A DNA stretch of 38,455 nucleotides from a virus: positions 1 to 38,455 of the IMG/VR virus record IMGVR_UViG_3300009161_000109, one strand, 5' to 3'. The notes under the pieces were generated by a model that was not told where the DNA came from, ran no database searches, and worked only from the letters and a program-made list of their open reading frames with translations. Of this stretch, positions 23,062-30,546 are shown piece after piece. The translations under genes and the position numbers were made by a program. The first letter of the stretch is position 1. Each line of letters opens with the position of its first letter.

Positions 23062-24258
23062 TTAAAACCCGGTGCGGTAGGGGCTGATAAGACCCTGCTG
23101 CTGGGGCTGCATCGCGCCCGGCTGGGGTATGACGCCGTTAGCCGCCGCGCCCATGCCGCCGGAGGGCTGCGCGGGTCCCATGCCGCCCATGGGGATCGCG
23201 CCGCCGTCGGCGTACCCCGGGTAGGACGGGGGCATCGGCATCGGGGGGCGCTGCGGGGTCATGGGGGAGGGCGCGGCGGGTGCGCCCGAGCCGAGCCGTT
23301 TCCTTGCCATCAACTTGGCGAGGATCGCGCGCTCCGCGGGGGAGATGCCACCCATGCCGTTGTTGGCGTCCTGCGAGTCGGGGTAGGTCATCGCGTTGCC
23401 GTAGGCGCTGCCAGAGGCGCGCTGCTGATATGCGTCCTGCACCTGCTGCATCATCTCGGGGGTCATGCTGCCGCCCTCGGCTAAACCGTCGTATTTGCTC
23501 ATGTCTGCTTGGGACGTTTTCTCCCCCTCGCCGACGTTCATGGGCTGCGGCTTCGAGTAGGCCTCGCCGACGTTCATGGGCTGCGGCTTCGAGTAGGCCT
23601 CGCCGCGCTTTGCGGCCGCGGCGGCCTGAATCGCCTCGTGCTGCGCTGGCGTTTCGTCGGCGCGTCGTTTGCCACTAAGTGAATTTAAATAGTCCCGCAG
23701 GTTGCTGTAGCCGGAGGCTCGCCGACTCTCTAGCGACATTGCGCCCGGGCGCCCGCCGGCGGCGAACGAGGGCGTCTCCTTGCCCTTGACCGCGGCCTTG
23801 GAGGGGGCGTCGGCCTTCTTGTCGCCCGTGGGCTTGACCTTGGTCATCCCGCCGGCCTTGAGCTTCACCGCCGCGGAGGGGGCGCAGGCCTTCTTGTCGC
23901 CCGTGGGCTTGACCTTGACCATCCCGCCGTCCTTGAACTTCATCGCCGCCGAGGGGGCGCGGGCCTTCTTGTCGCCCGTGGGCTTGACCTTGGTCATCCC
24001 GCCGTCCTTGAACATGCTGACGGTGCCCTTCTCCTTCTTGGCGCGGCCACCCCGGCGGAGCTTGGAGAGGTCTGTCTTCGAGCCCTCGTGCTCCTGCTTG
24101 TCGTGCATCGAGAAGGCCTTCTTGACGATCTTCTTGTCCTGAGCCACGTCCTGCGGGCCCTCGGAGGTCTCGCTGTGGCGGCTCTTGTAGACAGCCCCAC
24201 CCTCCTTGTAGCACTTAATGTCGGACTTCATCTTCGGGAGAGCGTTAAATTCTTTCAT
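23062..24258 (-). CDS. Lys-rich repeat virion protein with [ED]GG modules, 398 aa
   Basis: The N-terminal half is strongly basic and has three 25-residue tandem units (GGMTKVKPTGDKKARAPSAA-type), each beginning at a GG motif. Two exact 12-residue repeats (GEAYSKPQPMNV) follow. The second half is Met/Pro/Gly/Gln-rich with more modules (LAEGGSM, YADGGAI) and ends LISPYRTGF. The composition looks disordered and DNA- or RNA-binding, somewhat like histone H1 tails, but no family is recognised. GAGGTTACC precedes the ATG. It is the first gene after the late promoter at 24301-24343, so it is probably made in quantity with the tail proteins. Confidence 0.65.
   Translation of the reverse strand: MKEFNALPKMKSDIKCYKEGGAVYKSRHSETSEGPQDVAQDKKIVKKAFSMHDKQEHEGSKTDLSKLRRGGRAKKEKGTVSMFKDGGMTKVKPTGDKKARAPSAAMKFKDGGMVKVKPTGDKKACAPSAAVKLKAGGMTKVKPTGDKKADAPSKAAVKGKETPSFAAGGRPGAMSLESRRASGYSNLRDYLNSLSGKRRADETPAQHEAIQAAAAAKRGEAYSKPQPMNVGEAYSKPQPMNVGEGEKTSQADMSKYDGLAEGGSMTPEMMQQVQDAYQQRASGSAYGNAMTYPDSQDANNGMGGISPAERAILAKLMARKRLGSGAPAAPSPMTPQRPPMPMPPSYPGYADGGAIPMGGMGPAQPSGGMGAAANGVIPQPGAMQPQQQGLISPYRTGF
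23529..23600. repeat. Two exact 36-bp tandem repeats
   Basis: Two adjacent identical 36-bp copies encode GEAYSKPQPMNV twice in the Lys-rich virion protein. Complete identity suggests recent duplication. Confidence 0.9.
23800..24030. repeat. Three 75-bp tandem repeats (25 aa each)
   Basis: A 30-bp core starting at 23812, 23887 and 23962 is repeated at exactly 75-bp spacing. The units encode KVKPTGDKKAxAPS separated by K[FL]K[DA]GGM. Differences fall at a few codons, so the array is older than the 36-bp pair but still homogeneous. Confidence 0.88.
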
Positions 24259-24300
24259 GGTAACCTCGAGGTTAGTGTTTGTCGGATCGCGGAGTGGCCT

Positions 24301-24343
24301 ACTCCTATAACCACTTATGCAAAAAACGGGGTGTTTTCGCCCC
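24301..24343 (-). promoter_or_regulatory. Late-class promoter for tail gene operon, fused to a terminator
   Basis: On the - strand, GGGGCG (24343-24338), 18 bp, CATAAGT (24319-24313) and then GGTTATAGGAGT. The first box abuts the TAG stop of the lysozyme gene. The 18-bp spacer contains a short hairpin arm and T6, so the same bases can act as a terminator for the lysozyme transcript. Confidence 0.75.
24321..24343 (-). terminator. Short terminator after the lysozyme gene
   Basis: Read on the - strand, GGGGCG-AAAA-CACCCC can pair with one C-A mismatch and is followed by G and T6. It starts inside the TAG stop codon and lies within the promoter spacer. Confidence 0.55.
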
Positions 24344-24864
24344 TACTTAGCAAGAAAGAGCGCCACCTCCCGGTGCCGGCGCTTAGTCAGCGCCTTGGGC
24401 TTGACCCACCCAAGGAACGCCCTCCCGGCGCCCGCCTCGTCCCCCAGATTCATCCTGCGGACGACCTCGGAGCCCTTGAACCTGTCCTCCCCGATGTTGA
24501 AGCACAGGGAGGCCATGGCGTCAAACTGGTTCTGGGTGTACGGCACCCAGAGGGCGTCCGATATGGCCAGCTCGCACTTGGCCAAGTCGTACAGGAACAT
24601 CTCGAGCACCTCGGGGTCGCTCAGGACGGCCCTCAGGAGCCTCCGCTCCCCCTTCCTGATGTGGTGCCCCACCCCAATCGTCCAGTTGCCCTGTATGTCC
24701 CTGTAGGCGCTGTTTCGGAAGCCCTCGAGGCGGGTTATGAACTCTACGGTTGTGGGCTGTATACCGGCCCTAGTTGGTGGCTCCTCCACGGGTTCCGTGG
24801 AGCCGATGAACATCGAGGCTAGTACAAATCCAATGACGAGTACCGTCAGGCCGGGCTTGAGCAC
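24343..24864 (-). CDS. Endolysin, T4-type lysozyme (GH24) with SAR-like N-terminus
   Basis: This muramidase cleaves the glycan strands of peptidoglycan at lysis. The GH24 catalytic triad is visible as EGFRNSAYRDIQGNWTIGVG, with Glu, Asp and Thr at T4 lysozyme spacing (E47, D56, T62 in this numbering). The C-terminal GWVKPKALTKRRHREVALFL block is also typical. The N-terminus (LTVLVIGFVLASMFIG) is a weakly hydrophobic segment fitting a signal-arrest-release anchor, so export may not need the holin. The GTG at 24864 was chosen because GGGAGG lies 5 bp upstream; an in-frame GTG two codons earlier overlaps that SD. It is the last gene of the lysis cassette. Confidence 0.88.
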   Translation of the reverse strand: MLKPGLTVLVIGFVLASMFIGSTEPVEEPPTRAGIQPTTVEFITRLEGFRNSAYRDIQGNWTIGVGHHIRKGERRLLRAVLSDPEVLEMFLYDLAKCELAISDALWVPYTQNQFDAMASLCFNIGEDRFKGSEVVRRMNLGDEAGAGRAFLGWVKPKALTKRRHREVALFLAK

Positions 24865-24922
24865 GGGCACCTCCCATGTAACCTACACCCAACACTAATA
24901 CAAAATTAGCGCCGGGAGTCAA

Positions 24923-25474
24923 TCACCTTTGAGGGATGTTGCCCCCGACGGGGTTCTTGGCGCCGACTGGCGCCGCGGTGCCCACCAGCGCCCCCGGGGG
25001 GATGGTGGTGGCCGTCCACGGGCTCTCGTTCATGGGGCCGAGGCAATCCGCGAGCGTCACCCCGTTGACTTTCTTGTCGCGCTTGCGGCACAGCATGGAC
25101 CACTGGTTGGCCATCCCACCCCCCGGCGCTATTGTGGTGGTGAAGGTGCGGATCACGGCCGGCTTGACGGCCCACGTGGGGGCCTGCGGGTAACTCGTCT
25201 CGGTGGAGAAGAGGCTCCAGACGAACCCGGCGGGTGCCTTGCAGGAGTTAAACATCAGGCTCATGTCCGCGAAGGCACTCCCGTTCAGCACGGGGCACAC
25301 GGAGATGCCCTCCCGGAAGGCGGTGCCTTTCACGGTGATGGAATTCCCTGTCGGGGCGGTGGGGCTGGCGGCGCACAGGGCGTACTCGCCCTTGCATATC
25401 TTGAGGCTGAGTGGGTCCGCGATGGAGAGCTGTGAGGCCAGCGTCAGGAGGGCAAACAGAATAATCTTAGGCAT
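24923..25474 (-). CDS. Secreted protein of unknown function in the lysis cassette, 183 aa
   Basis: A clear signal peptide (MPKIILFALLTLASQLSIA, cleavage likely before DPL) is followed by about 164 residues with six cysteines, so disulfides and a periplasmic or outer location are likely. Parts include SLKICKGEYALCAAS, NSITVKGTAFREG and MNESPWTATTIPPGAL. I do not recognise the family. The ATG at 25474 has GAGGAA five bases upstream; an in-frame start eight codons earlier was rejected. It overlaps the M15 peptidase gene by 8 bp. Its position between two lysins suggests a role in envelope disruption, but it lacks spanin hallmarks such as a lipobox. Confidence 0.7.
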   Translation of the reverse strand: MPKIILFALLTLASQLSIADPLSLKICKGEYALCAASPTAPTGNSITVKGTAFREGISVCPVLNGSAFADMSLMFNSCKAPAGFVWSLFSTETSYPQAPTWAVKPAVIRTFTTTIAPGGGMANQWSMLCRKRDKKVNGVTLADCLGPMNESPWTATTIPPGALVGTAAPVGAKNPVGGNIPQR

Positions 25475-25895
25475 ATTTCCTCGTTCCGGTTTTGTCAATA
25501 ATTAAGGCGCCGCGCCTCGGTGCGTCACTCAGGGTGTTTGGCACCGAGATATGGGTCCAGCTGTCAAACTCGCGTATGACCTGATCGAAGGGGAGGTCGG
25601 AGTCAACCACACACCGCACCACCTCGTCCGGGGTCATGCCGGGCACGCGGAGGTCCGCGGCGCAGCCCAGCCTGTGCTGGCTGGTGTCCTTGGAGCCCAC
25701 CGCGTCGTTGACGGCCTTGGAGCGGTAGGCGGAGTTTATTACGACTGCCCCGCCCCCTAGGAGGTTCCTGAGTGACTCCAGCAGTACGGCGAGGCGCCTG
25801 AGGTTGGTCAGCGCCCGGTCGTCGGGGGTGTTGTCGAGGGCGCGGTGGTCGGTGCGGGTCAGCTCGGCGTAGCTGAAATGCTCACTTAGCTGCAT
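25467..25895 (-). CDS. Peptidase M15-type endolysin (D,D-/L,D-peptidase)
   Basis: This zinc peptidase cuts peptidoglycan cross-links. The M15 family pattern is visible: INSAYRSKAVNDAVGSKDTS, then the zinc ligands H74 in SQH and D81 in AADLRVPG, FDQVIREF (possible catalytic E109), and the last zinc ligand H115 in WTHISV. At 142 residues it is a single catalytic domain without a cell-wall-binding module or signal peptide, so it needs the holin encoded immediately upstream. The start is coupled to the holin stop (TAATG). It offers a second chemistry beside the lysozyme. Confidence 0.9.
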   Translation of the reverse strand: MQLSEHFSYAELTRTDHRALDNTPDDRALTNLRRLAVLLESLRNLLGGGAVVINSAYRSKAVNDAVGSKDTSQHRLGCAADLRVPGMTPDEVVRCVVDSDLPFDQVIREFDSWTHISVPNTLSDAPRRGALIIDKTGTRKYA

Positions 25896-26326
25896 TACCG
25901 ATTACCTTCCGCGCCTTTAACTTTCTCCACCGTCCTGTACGCGCCAAGACCAAGCATTCCGAACAGCACCGTCATCAGCGTGTCCATCTCCAACGAGGGC
26001 GGTAACGTCCAGCCAAACAGGTTTTGCATTATCCAGCCCAATATTGGCCTAGCAATCACTTGGTAAAACAGACCACCCGCACAAGTCCAGCCAACCGCAG
26101 GTCGCCATCCAGAAATAAACCAGTTAGGGTTTTTAGCTTCTTCGATGTTCGTTTGAATCTGTAACTTAGCTAAGTCAGTAGCCGAGGCAAGTTTTGCAAG
26201 TTCCCCGTTTTGCTCCATACGAGCAAGTTCTAGAGTGGCGGCAGCTTTAGCTACAGGATCAGGAAAAAACCGATCAATCAGCCCCTTACCTAAATCAAAC
26301 AATCCAGATAAGAGCAGCGGGTTCAT
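25895..26326 (-). CDS. Holin, GTA-type 3-TM family
   Basis: The 143-residue protein matches the three-transmembrane holin family first described in gene transfer agents. The marker is NWFISGWRPAVGWTCAGGLF, followed by YQVIARPILGWIMQNLFGW and a third helix, LMTVLFGMLGLGAYRTVE. The N-terminal part (LDRFFPDP-like, then KAAATLELARMEQNGELAKL) is amphipathic and cytosolic. It would form membrane lesions that release the M15 peptidase. It is coupled by TAATG overlaps to both neighbours. Base composition from here rightward to about 32.4 kb is visibly less GC-rich than the flanks. Confidence 0.85.
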   Translation of the reverse strand: MNPLLLSGLFDLGKGLIDRFFPDPVAKAAATLELARMEQNGELAKLASATDLAKLQIQTNIEEAKNPNWFISGWRPAVGWTCAGGLFYQVIARPILGWIMQNLFGWTLPPSLEMDTLMTVLFGMLGLGAYRTVEKVKGAEGNR

Positions 26327-26559
26327 TACCTGTCGGCTTTCTGTTCCAGCTTCTCGAATATCTTAGCCAGCATCGCCTTGATGTCCCGGATGTCCTCCCG
26401 GTAATCGTCACGCGCAACATATTCTTTTGGGAGGTCTTCACGCAGCTTGGCTAAGTCGGCTTTGAGTTCCTTAACCGCAGACCAGAGTTCACGCGCAAAC
26501 CAGCCGAGGACGGTGAGACCTCCACCGAGAAGAGCATTTATCAGGTGCTGGTTATCCAT
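26326..26559 (-). CDS. Small membrane-anchored coiled-coil protein, 77 aa
   Basis: An N-terminal hydrophobic helix (HLINALLGGGLTVLGWFA) is followed by a charged coiled coil (VKELKADLAKLREDLPKEYV, then IRDIKAMLAKIFEKLEQ). The type Nin-TM-coiled coil resembles an i-spanin or holin partner, but no outer-membrane partner with a lipobox is present, so this is a hypothesis. The ATG at 26559 overlaps the upstream stop (TAATG) and was preferred to an in-frame start five codons earlier. Confidence 0.7.
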   Translation of the reverse strand: MDNQHLINALLGGGLTVLGWFARELWSAVKELKADLAKLREDLPKEYVARDDYREDIRDIKAMLAKIFEKLEQKADR

Positions 26560-26915
26560 TACTGTGCAACCCAAGCCAGCGTAGCTTCATCCCAAGTGTA
26601 CCGTTTGTCATCCACGGGCATCGGAGTCGGCGCAGTCCACCAGCAGGTTGCCTCATCCATAGTCCAGCTAGGGAAGGGTTGTGGAGGAATGAAGGCATCG
26701 CGGGTTGAGTCGTAGGCGAAACCAACACCAGCGTAATTCTTACGCATGGCTACACCGCTGTCAGGTTGACCGTCTTGCCCGTAGTGGACACCACCGCGTG
26801 TGTTGTAGGAGGTCTGCACCCAGCCTGACCCAAACATTCCTGAGTCGATTACGCCCTGATCTGCAACGATGACTTGGGTAACTACGCCGTTTTCTACTTT
26901 CGCAAAGTGACTCAT
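26559..26915 (-). CDS. Conserved phage structural protein (cyanophage-like), 118 aa
   Basis: The sequence MSHFAKVENGVVTQVIVADQ, YNTRGGVHYGQDGQPD, FAYDSTRDAFIPPQPFPSW and KRYTWDEATLAWV follows a pattern common in cyanophages and other aquatic phages, found near tail fibre genes. The function is not known; a tail-fibre tip or chaperone-like role is possible. The ATG at 26915 gives an ATGA overlap with the upstream adhesin gene, so the in-frame start nine codons earlier was not used. Confidence 0.75.
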   Translation of the reverse strand: MSHFAKVENGVVTQVIVADQGVIDSGMFGSGWVQTSYNTRGGVHYGQDGQPDSGVAMRKNYAGVGFAYDSTRDAFIPPQPFPSWTMDEATCWWTAPTPMPVDDKRYTWDEATLAWVAQ

Positions 26916-28933
26916 ATTGTGATGCTCCCTGATCCTGTCCATTGATAAACCCTGTACCCACCGGCTACCGTGATTGTTGGTGAACCAGTCGTAGATGTTG
27001 CCGCGCTGTAAGAATCTACGTAGCGAATTATGACTATGCCTGAACCGCCAGCTCCGCCGTTGTTTGGCCCATCTCCACCGCCACCGCCTCCTCCTCCCCC
27101 CGTACTAGCAGTACCGGAAGTGCCTGTAGCATTCTGTTGCCCTGCTCCACCTCCTCCCGCTCCACCTGCACCGGGAGAAACACCACCGGCTGTGTAACAC
27201 CCTGCGCCACCACCGCCAGCGTAAGTAACTGAGGAACCGCTGATGCTGCTAGAACTACCAGCACCGCCCGCCCCCGCCTGACTGCCACTCCCTGCTGCAC
27301 CAACAGCACTAGCCCCACCACCGCCGCCGGGGGCTTCTGGGGATGCTTGTGCAACACCACCGTTATTGCCCTGACTTGGGCTTGTGGACGGAGTATTGCC
27401 AGTTCCAAAAGGCCCAACGGAATTTGGATGCCCACCGCCACCTGATCCACCATTACCGGGAGTTGTTGCTGTATTTGTTGCACCGCCACCACCACCTGTT
27501 GAGGTGATTGAGGAGAACACGGAATCAGAACCATTAACGCCTCTAACGCCCGAAGTCCCCGCAGCACCGCCAGCGCCAACAGTTACTGTAATTGGAGTTC
27601 CCGACGAAACCGCAAACCCTGTTGCGGTTCTGTAGCCTCCCGCACCGCCACCGCCGCCCCTTGAATACCCGCCTCCCGCGCCACCCGCTACGACAAGGTA
27701 CTCGACGTTAGGTGTTGGGTTAGCTACCGCAGCCGTAGCGTTAGAGTTAGCGGATGCAGCGCCGTTAGTGTTTGTTGCCGTGACCACACAGCGGATAGTC
27801 GAACCAATATCGCCAGAAACTAAGACGTAGGTGCTGGACGTAGCCCCGCCAATGTTAGTAGTAACGCGCTGCCACTGGTAGGCGTAGGAGATCGTAGCCG
27901 TACCACTCCAAGTCCCTGTCGTGCAGGAGAGCGTCTGACCAACCGTTGCCGTACCCGTGACCGCAGGGGCTACTGTGTTCTGTGGGGCTGCTGCAACGAC
28001 ATACTTAATAATTACGATACCTGAACCGCCAGTTCCGCCGTTGTTTGTTGTGCCAGTGCCACCGCCACCGCCAGCACCGCCGCCAGTGTTTGCTGTTGCG
28101 TTAGATGCGTTTCCTGTGGACGCATCGTTTGCGCCGTCTGATGCGCCGCCCTTTTGCGCCGTGGTTGCAGTACCACCTCCAAGACCCGCAACACCAGCAC
28201 CTGCCGCATAGCCAACACCGCCGCCACCACCGCCAGCATAGTAAGTGGATGTTCCGCTAATTGAACTAGCAGTTGCTGTACCACCGTTACCTGCATTATA
28301 CCCCGCCGCGTTTGCGCCAACACCGCTATTGCCGCCGCCGCCGCCACCGCCGTAAGGAGTGCCGCCACGACCGTTTCCGCCAGCATTTCCTTGACCTGAT
28401 GTACCTGTTCCGCCAGTACCACCTGCGGAATCTGCACCAGCGCCACCGCCGCCAGAACCTCCACTAGCCCCGTTGTGACCTGTTGGATATTCATATCCGC
28501 CGCCGCCGCCACCACCTGTGGAAGTAATTGAGCTAAATACTGAATTGTTGCCCTGACCTCCGGTTGCGCCGGGATTTCCACCAGCACCACCAGAACCACC
28601 CGCACCGACAGTTACTGTGTACGTATTTCCCGGCGTGACAGATAACCCGGTTGCTGTTCTATACCCACCAGCACCGCCGCCTCCACCAAAAGTACCACCC
28701 CCACCACCACCACCCGCAACGACAAGATACTCAACCTGCGTCACACCCGTAGGGGCTACCCAAGTAGTCGATGAGGTAAAAGACTCAATCACGGTAGTGC
28801 TAACGACAGGCCAAGTACTCGCAGCTTTAGCCGCAGCCACCTGCTGCATAGTCCAGATACCGTTGGCTACGCCAGTCAACCCGCCAGTTGGCGCAGTAGG
28901 GCTTTTGGTGATTATTCTTCCTAGGTAGTCCAT
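26912..28933 (-). CDS. Glycine-rich tail adhesin A, two Gly-rich domains, 673 aa
   Basis: This is a probable receptor-binding protein. The N-terminal adapter region (about 1-65, with NGIWTMQQVAAAKAASTWPV) is followed by a Gly-rich domain opening with VEYLVVAGGGGGG and GGYRTATG. Next is an Ig-like domain (NTVAPAVTGTATVGQTLSC, YAYQWQRVTTNIGGATSS, IRCVVTATNTNG), then a second Gly-rich domain with the same opening, each closing in GGSGIVII[KR]YV. The C-terminus is SPTITVAGGYRVYQWTGSGS plus ITI. Polyglycine sandwiches of this kind form receptor-binding tips in other phage adhesins. It shares modules and its exact C-terminus with the next gene, a paralogue. Confidence 0.75.
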   Translation of the reverse strand: MDYLGRIITKSPTAPTGGLTGVANGIWTMQQVAAAKAASTWPVVSTTVIESFTSSTTWVAPTGVTQVEYLVVAGGGGGGGTFGGGGGAGGYRTATGLSVTPGNTYTVTVGAGGSGGAGGNPGATGGQGNNSVFSSITSTGGGGGGGYEYPTGHNGASGGSGGGGAGADSAGGTGGTGTSGQGNAGGNGRGGTPYGGGGGGGNSGVGANAAGYNAGNGGTATASSISGTSTYYAGGGGGGVGYAAGAGVAGLGGGTATTAQKGGASDGANDASTGNASNATANTGGGAGGGGGTGTTNNGGTGGSGIVIIKYVVAAAPQNTVAPAVTGTATVGQTLSCTTGTWSGTATISYAYQWQRVTTNIGGATSSTYVLVSGDIGSTIRCVVTATNTNGAASANSNATAAVANPTPNVEYLVVAGGAGGGYSRGGGGGAGGYRTATGFAVSSGTPITVTVGAGGAAGTSGVRGVNGSDSVFSSITSTGGGGGATNTATTPGNGGSGGGGHPNSVGPFGTGNTPSTSPSQGNNGGVAQASPEAPGGGGGASAVGAAGSGSQAGAGGAGSSSSISGSSVTYAGGGGAGCYTAGGVSPGAGGAGGGGAGQQNATGTSGTASTGGGGGGGGGDGPNNGGAGGSGIVIIRYVDSYSAATSTTGSPTITVAGGYRVYQWTGSGSITI

Positions 28934-28944
28934 TTAAACGGCCT

Positions 28945-30135
28945 TCATATCGTGATGCTCCCTGAGCCAGTCCATTTGTAGACCCTGTAGCCACCAGCAA
29001 CGGTTATTGTTGGGGAACCTGTTGTGGAGGTTGCTGCTGCGTAAGAATCGGCGTAACGGATGATGACGATGCCTGAACCACCAGTACCACCGTTACCATC
29101 ACCACCACCACTGCCGCCCCCTCCTCCCCCACCACCTGTATTTGCGGTTCCTGATGCGCCATTTGCACTGTTCCCGCCACCAGCCCCGCCACCACTTGAG
29201 GCGGTTCCCGGCCCACCGGGTTCTACTCCATATCTACCACCCCCACCCCCACCTGCATACCCTACCGATGAACCTGAAATACTTGATGAAGTTCCAGTGC
29301 CACCAGAACCTACTATTGATCCATAATAGTCCGACACAACACCAGCACTTCCAGCACCGCCGCCACCAGAACTTGATGAGCCGCTAGAAGTTGCTGCGCC
29401 GTTATTACCTTGACCAACAATACCTGTTCCTGCGGTAGCCGTATAAGTACCACCACCAGAACCACCATTACTGCCATTTATTCCACCAGCACCGCCACCG
29501 CCACCACCTGTTGAAGTGATGGTACTAAACACAGAATTATCGCCATTTGAACCTGCTGCTGTAGATGTTGCACCAGCACCGCCAGCACCCACTGTTACTG
29601 TGAGAGGTGTTCCAGAAGCCACTGCAAAACTTGCAGCGGTTCTATACCCACCCGCACCCGCACCGCCACCGGCGCTGCCAGAACCTCTGCCACCGCCACC
29701 GCCTCCCGCAACAACAAGGTATTCAACGGTAGAAGGTAAATTGGTAACCGCGCTAGTTGAGTTGGAGTTAGCCGATATTGCAGATGCGGCAGTTGTAGCT
29801 GTCACTACGCAACGGACAGTTGAACCCGCATCGCCAGAAACTAGAACATAGGTGCTAGATGTAGCCCCACCAATATTAGTGGTAACACGTTGCCATTGGT
29901 AGCTGTAAGTAATACCCGCACCAGTCCACGTTCCCGTTGTGCAAGATAGCGTAGAGCCTACGTTGGCAGTACCCGTAACCGCTGGGGCTACCGTATTATT
30001 AGGCACAACAGGCCAAGTACCAGCCGCCTGATAGACAAGCTGTTTAGCCTTTGTCCAAATACCCTTTGCACCAGACGTAGTGACTGTCGGCGCGGCTGCG
30101 GTTACGAACCCGCCCGGATAGCCGTGGATTGCCAT
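28945..30135 (-). CDS. Glycine-rich tail adhesin B, paralogue of A, 396 aa
   Basis: The same modules occur in a different order: a short N-terminal adapter (AIHGYPGGFVTAAAPTVT, GIWTKAKQLVYQAAGTWPVV), directly the Ig-like domain (NTVAPAVTGTANVGSTLSC, YSYQWQRVTTNIGGATSS), then one Gly-rich domain (VEYLVVAGGGGGG ... GGSGIVIIRY) and the identical closing region ending WTGSGSITI. The shared parts keep the protein sequence while differing at many third codon positions, so the duplication is not recent. Both copies being intact suggests dual host recognition or use as recombination partners. Confidence 0.75.
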   Translation of the reverse strand: MAIHGYPGGFVTAAAPTVTTSGAKGIWTKAKQLVYQAAGTWPVVPNNTVAPAVTGTANVGSTLSCTTGTWTGAGITYSYQWQRVTTNIGGATSSTYVLVSGDAGSTVRCVVTATTAASAISANSNSTSAVTNLPSTVEYLVVAGGGGGGRGSGSAGGGAGAGGYRTAASFAVASGTPLTVTVGAGGAGATSTAAGSNGDNSVFSTITSTGGGGGGAGGINGSNGGSGGGTYTATAGTGIVGQGNNGAATSSGSSSSGGGGAGSAGVVSDYYGSIVGSGGTGTSSSISGSSVGYAGGGGGGRYGVEPGGPGTASSGGGAGGGNSANGASGTANTGGGGGGGGSGGGDGNGGTGGSGIVIIRYADSYAAATSTTGSPTITVAGGYRVYKWTGSGSITI

Positions 30136-30537
30136 TTAGGTGATTACTTCAAAGGAGGCTACATAAGTCAACGCACTCGCAGTTCCCGATATAACCCCGA
30201 CAGACTGGTTCTCCGTTACGTAGAACGCGGTGGTCTTGTCGGTGACAATCAGCGAGGCGTAGGCTGGGACACTAATCGTCGAGGCGATGTAGTAAGCCGT
30301 TCCACTACCGTAGGTCGCGTTGTTTGCTATAGCAACAGAGCAGTTAGCCGCAGTTGCAGTTGTGTTCGACACGACAATGCTGTCGATCTTATTCACGCTA
30401 CCAGAAGCTGGAGTCAGACCAGTTAACGAGGTCGTACCGTTGTAAGTCCAAGCCACGCTGACTGCGGTAGAGGCTGGCAGCACATACGCTGTGTTGCCGT
30501 TGATGGTTGTTACGTTGACAATATTAGGGTTTGCCAT
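30136..30537 (-). CDS. Cyanophage-like structural protein, 133 aa
   Basis: The beta-rich 133-residue protein begins MANPNIVNVTTINGNTAYVL and has KIDSIVVSNTTATAANCSVA, ISVPAYASLIVTDKTTAFYV and a final YVASFEVIT. This pattern recurs as a small virion protein in T4-like and other aquatic phages, near fibre genes. A decoration or fibre-associated role is likely but unproven. AAGGAGCAGTC forms one of the best ribosome-binding sites in the window, suggesting high expression. Confidence 0.75.
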   Translation of the reverse strand: MANPNIVNVTTINGNTAYVLPASTAVSVAWTYNGTTSLTGLTPASGSVNKIDSIVVSNTTATAANCSVAIANNATYGSGTAYYIASTISVPAYASLIVTDKTTAFYVTENQSVGVISGTASALTYVASFEVIT

Positions 30538-30546
30538 GACTGCTCC

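Noticed and set aside
26960-30000. Dense short repeats that could suggest a CRISPR array or satellite
   Set aside because: The repeats are irregular, codon-phased glycine runs within two open reading frames, with no spacer-repeat periodicity.
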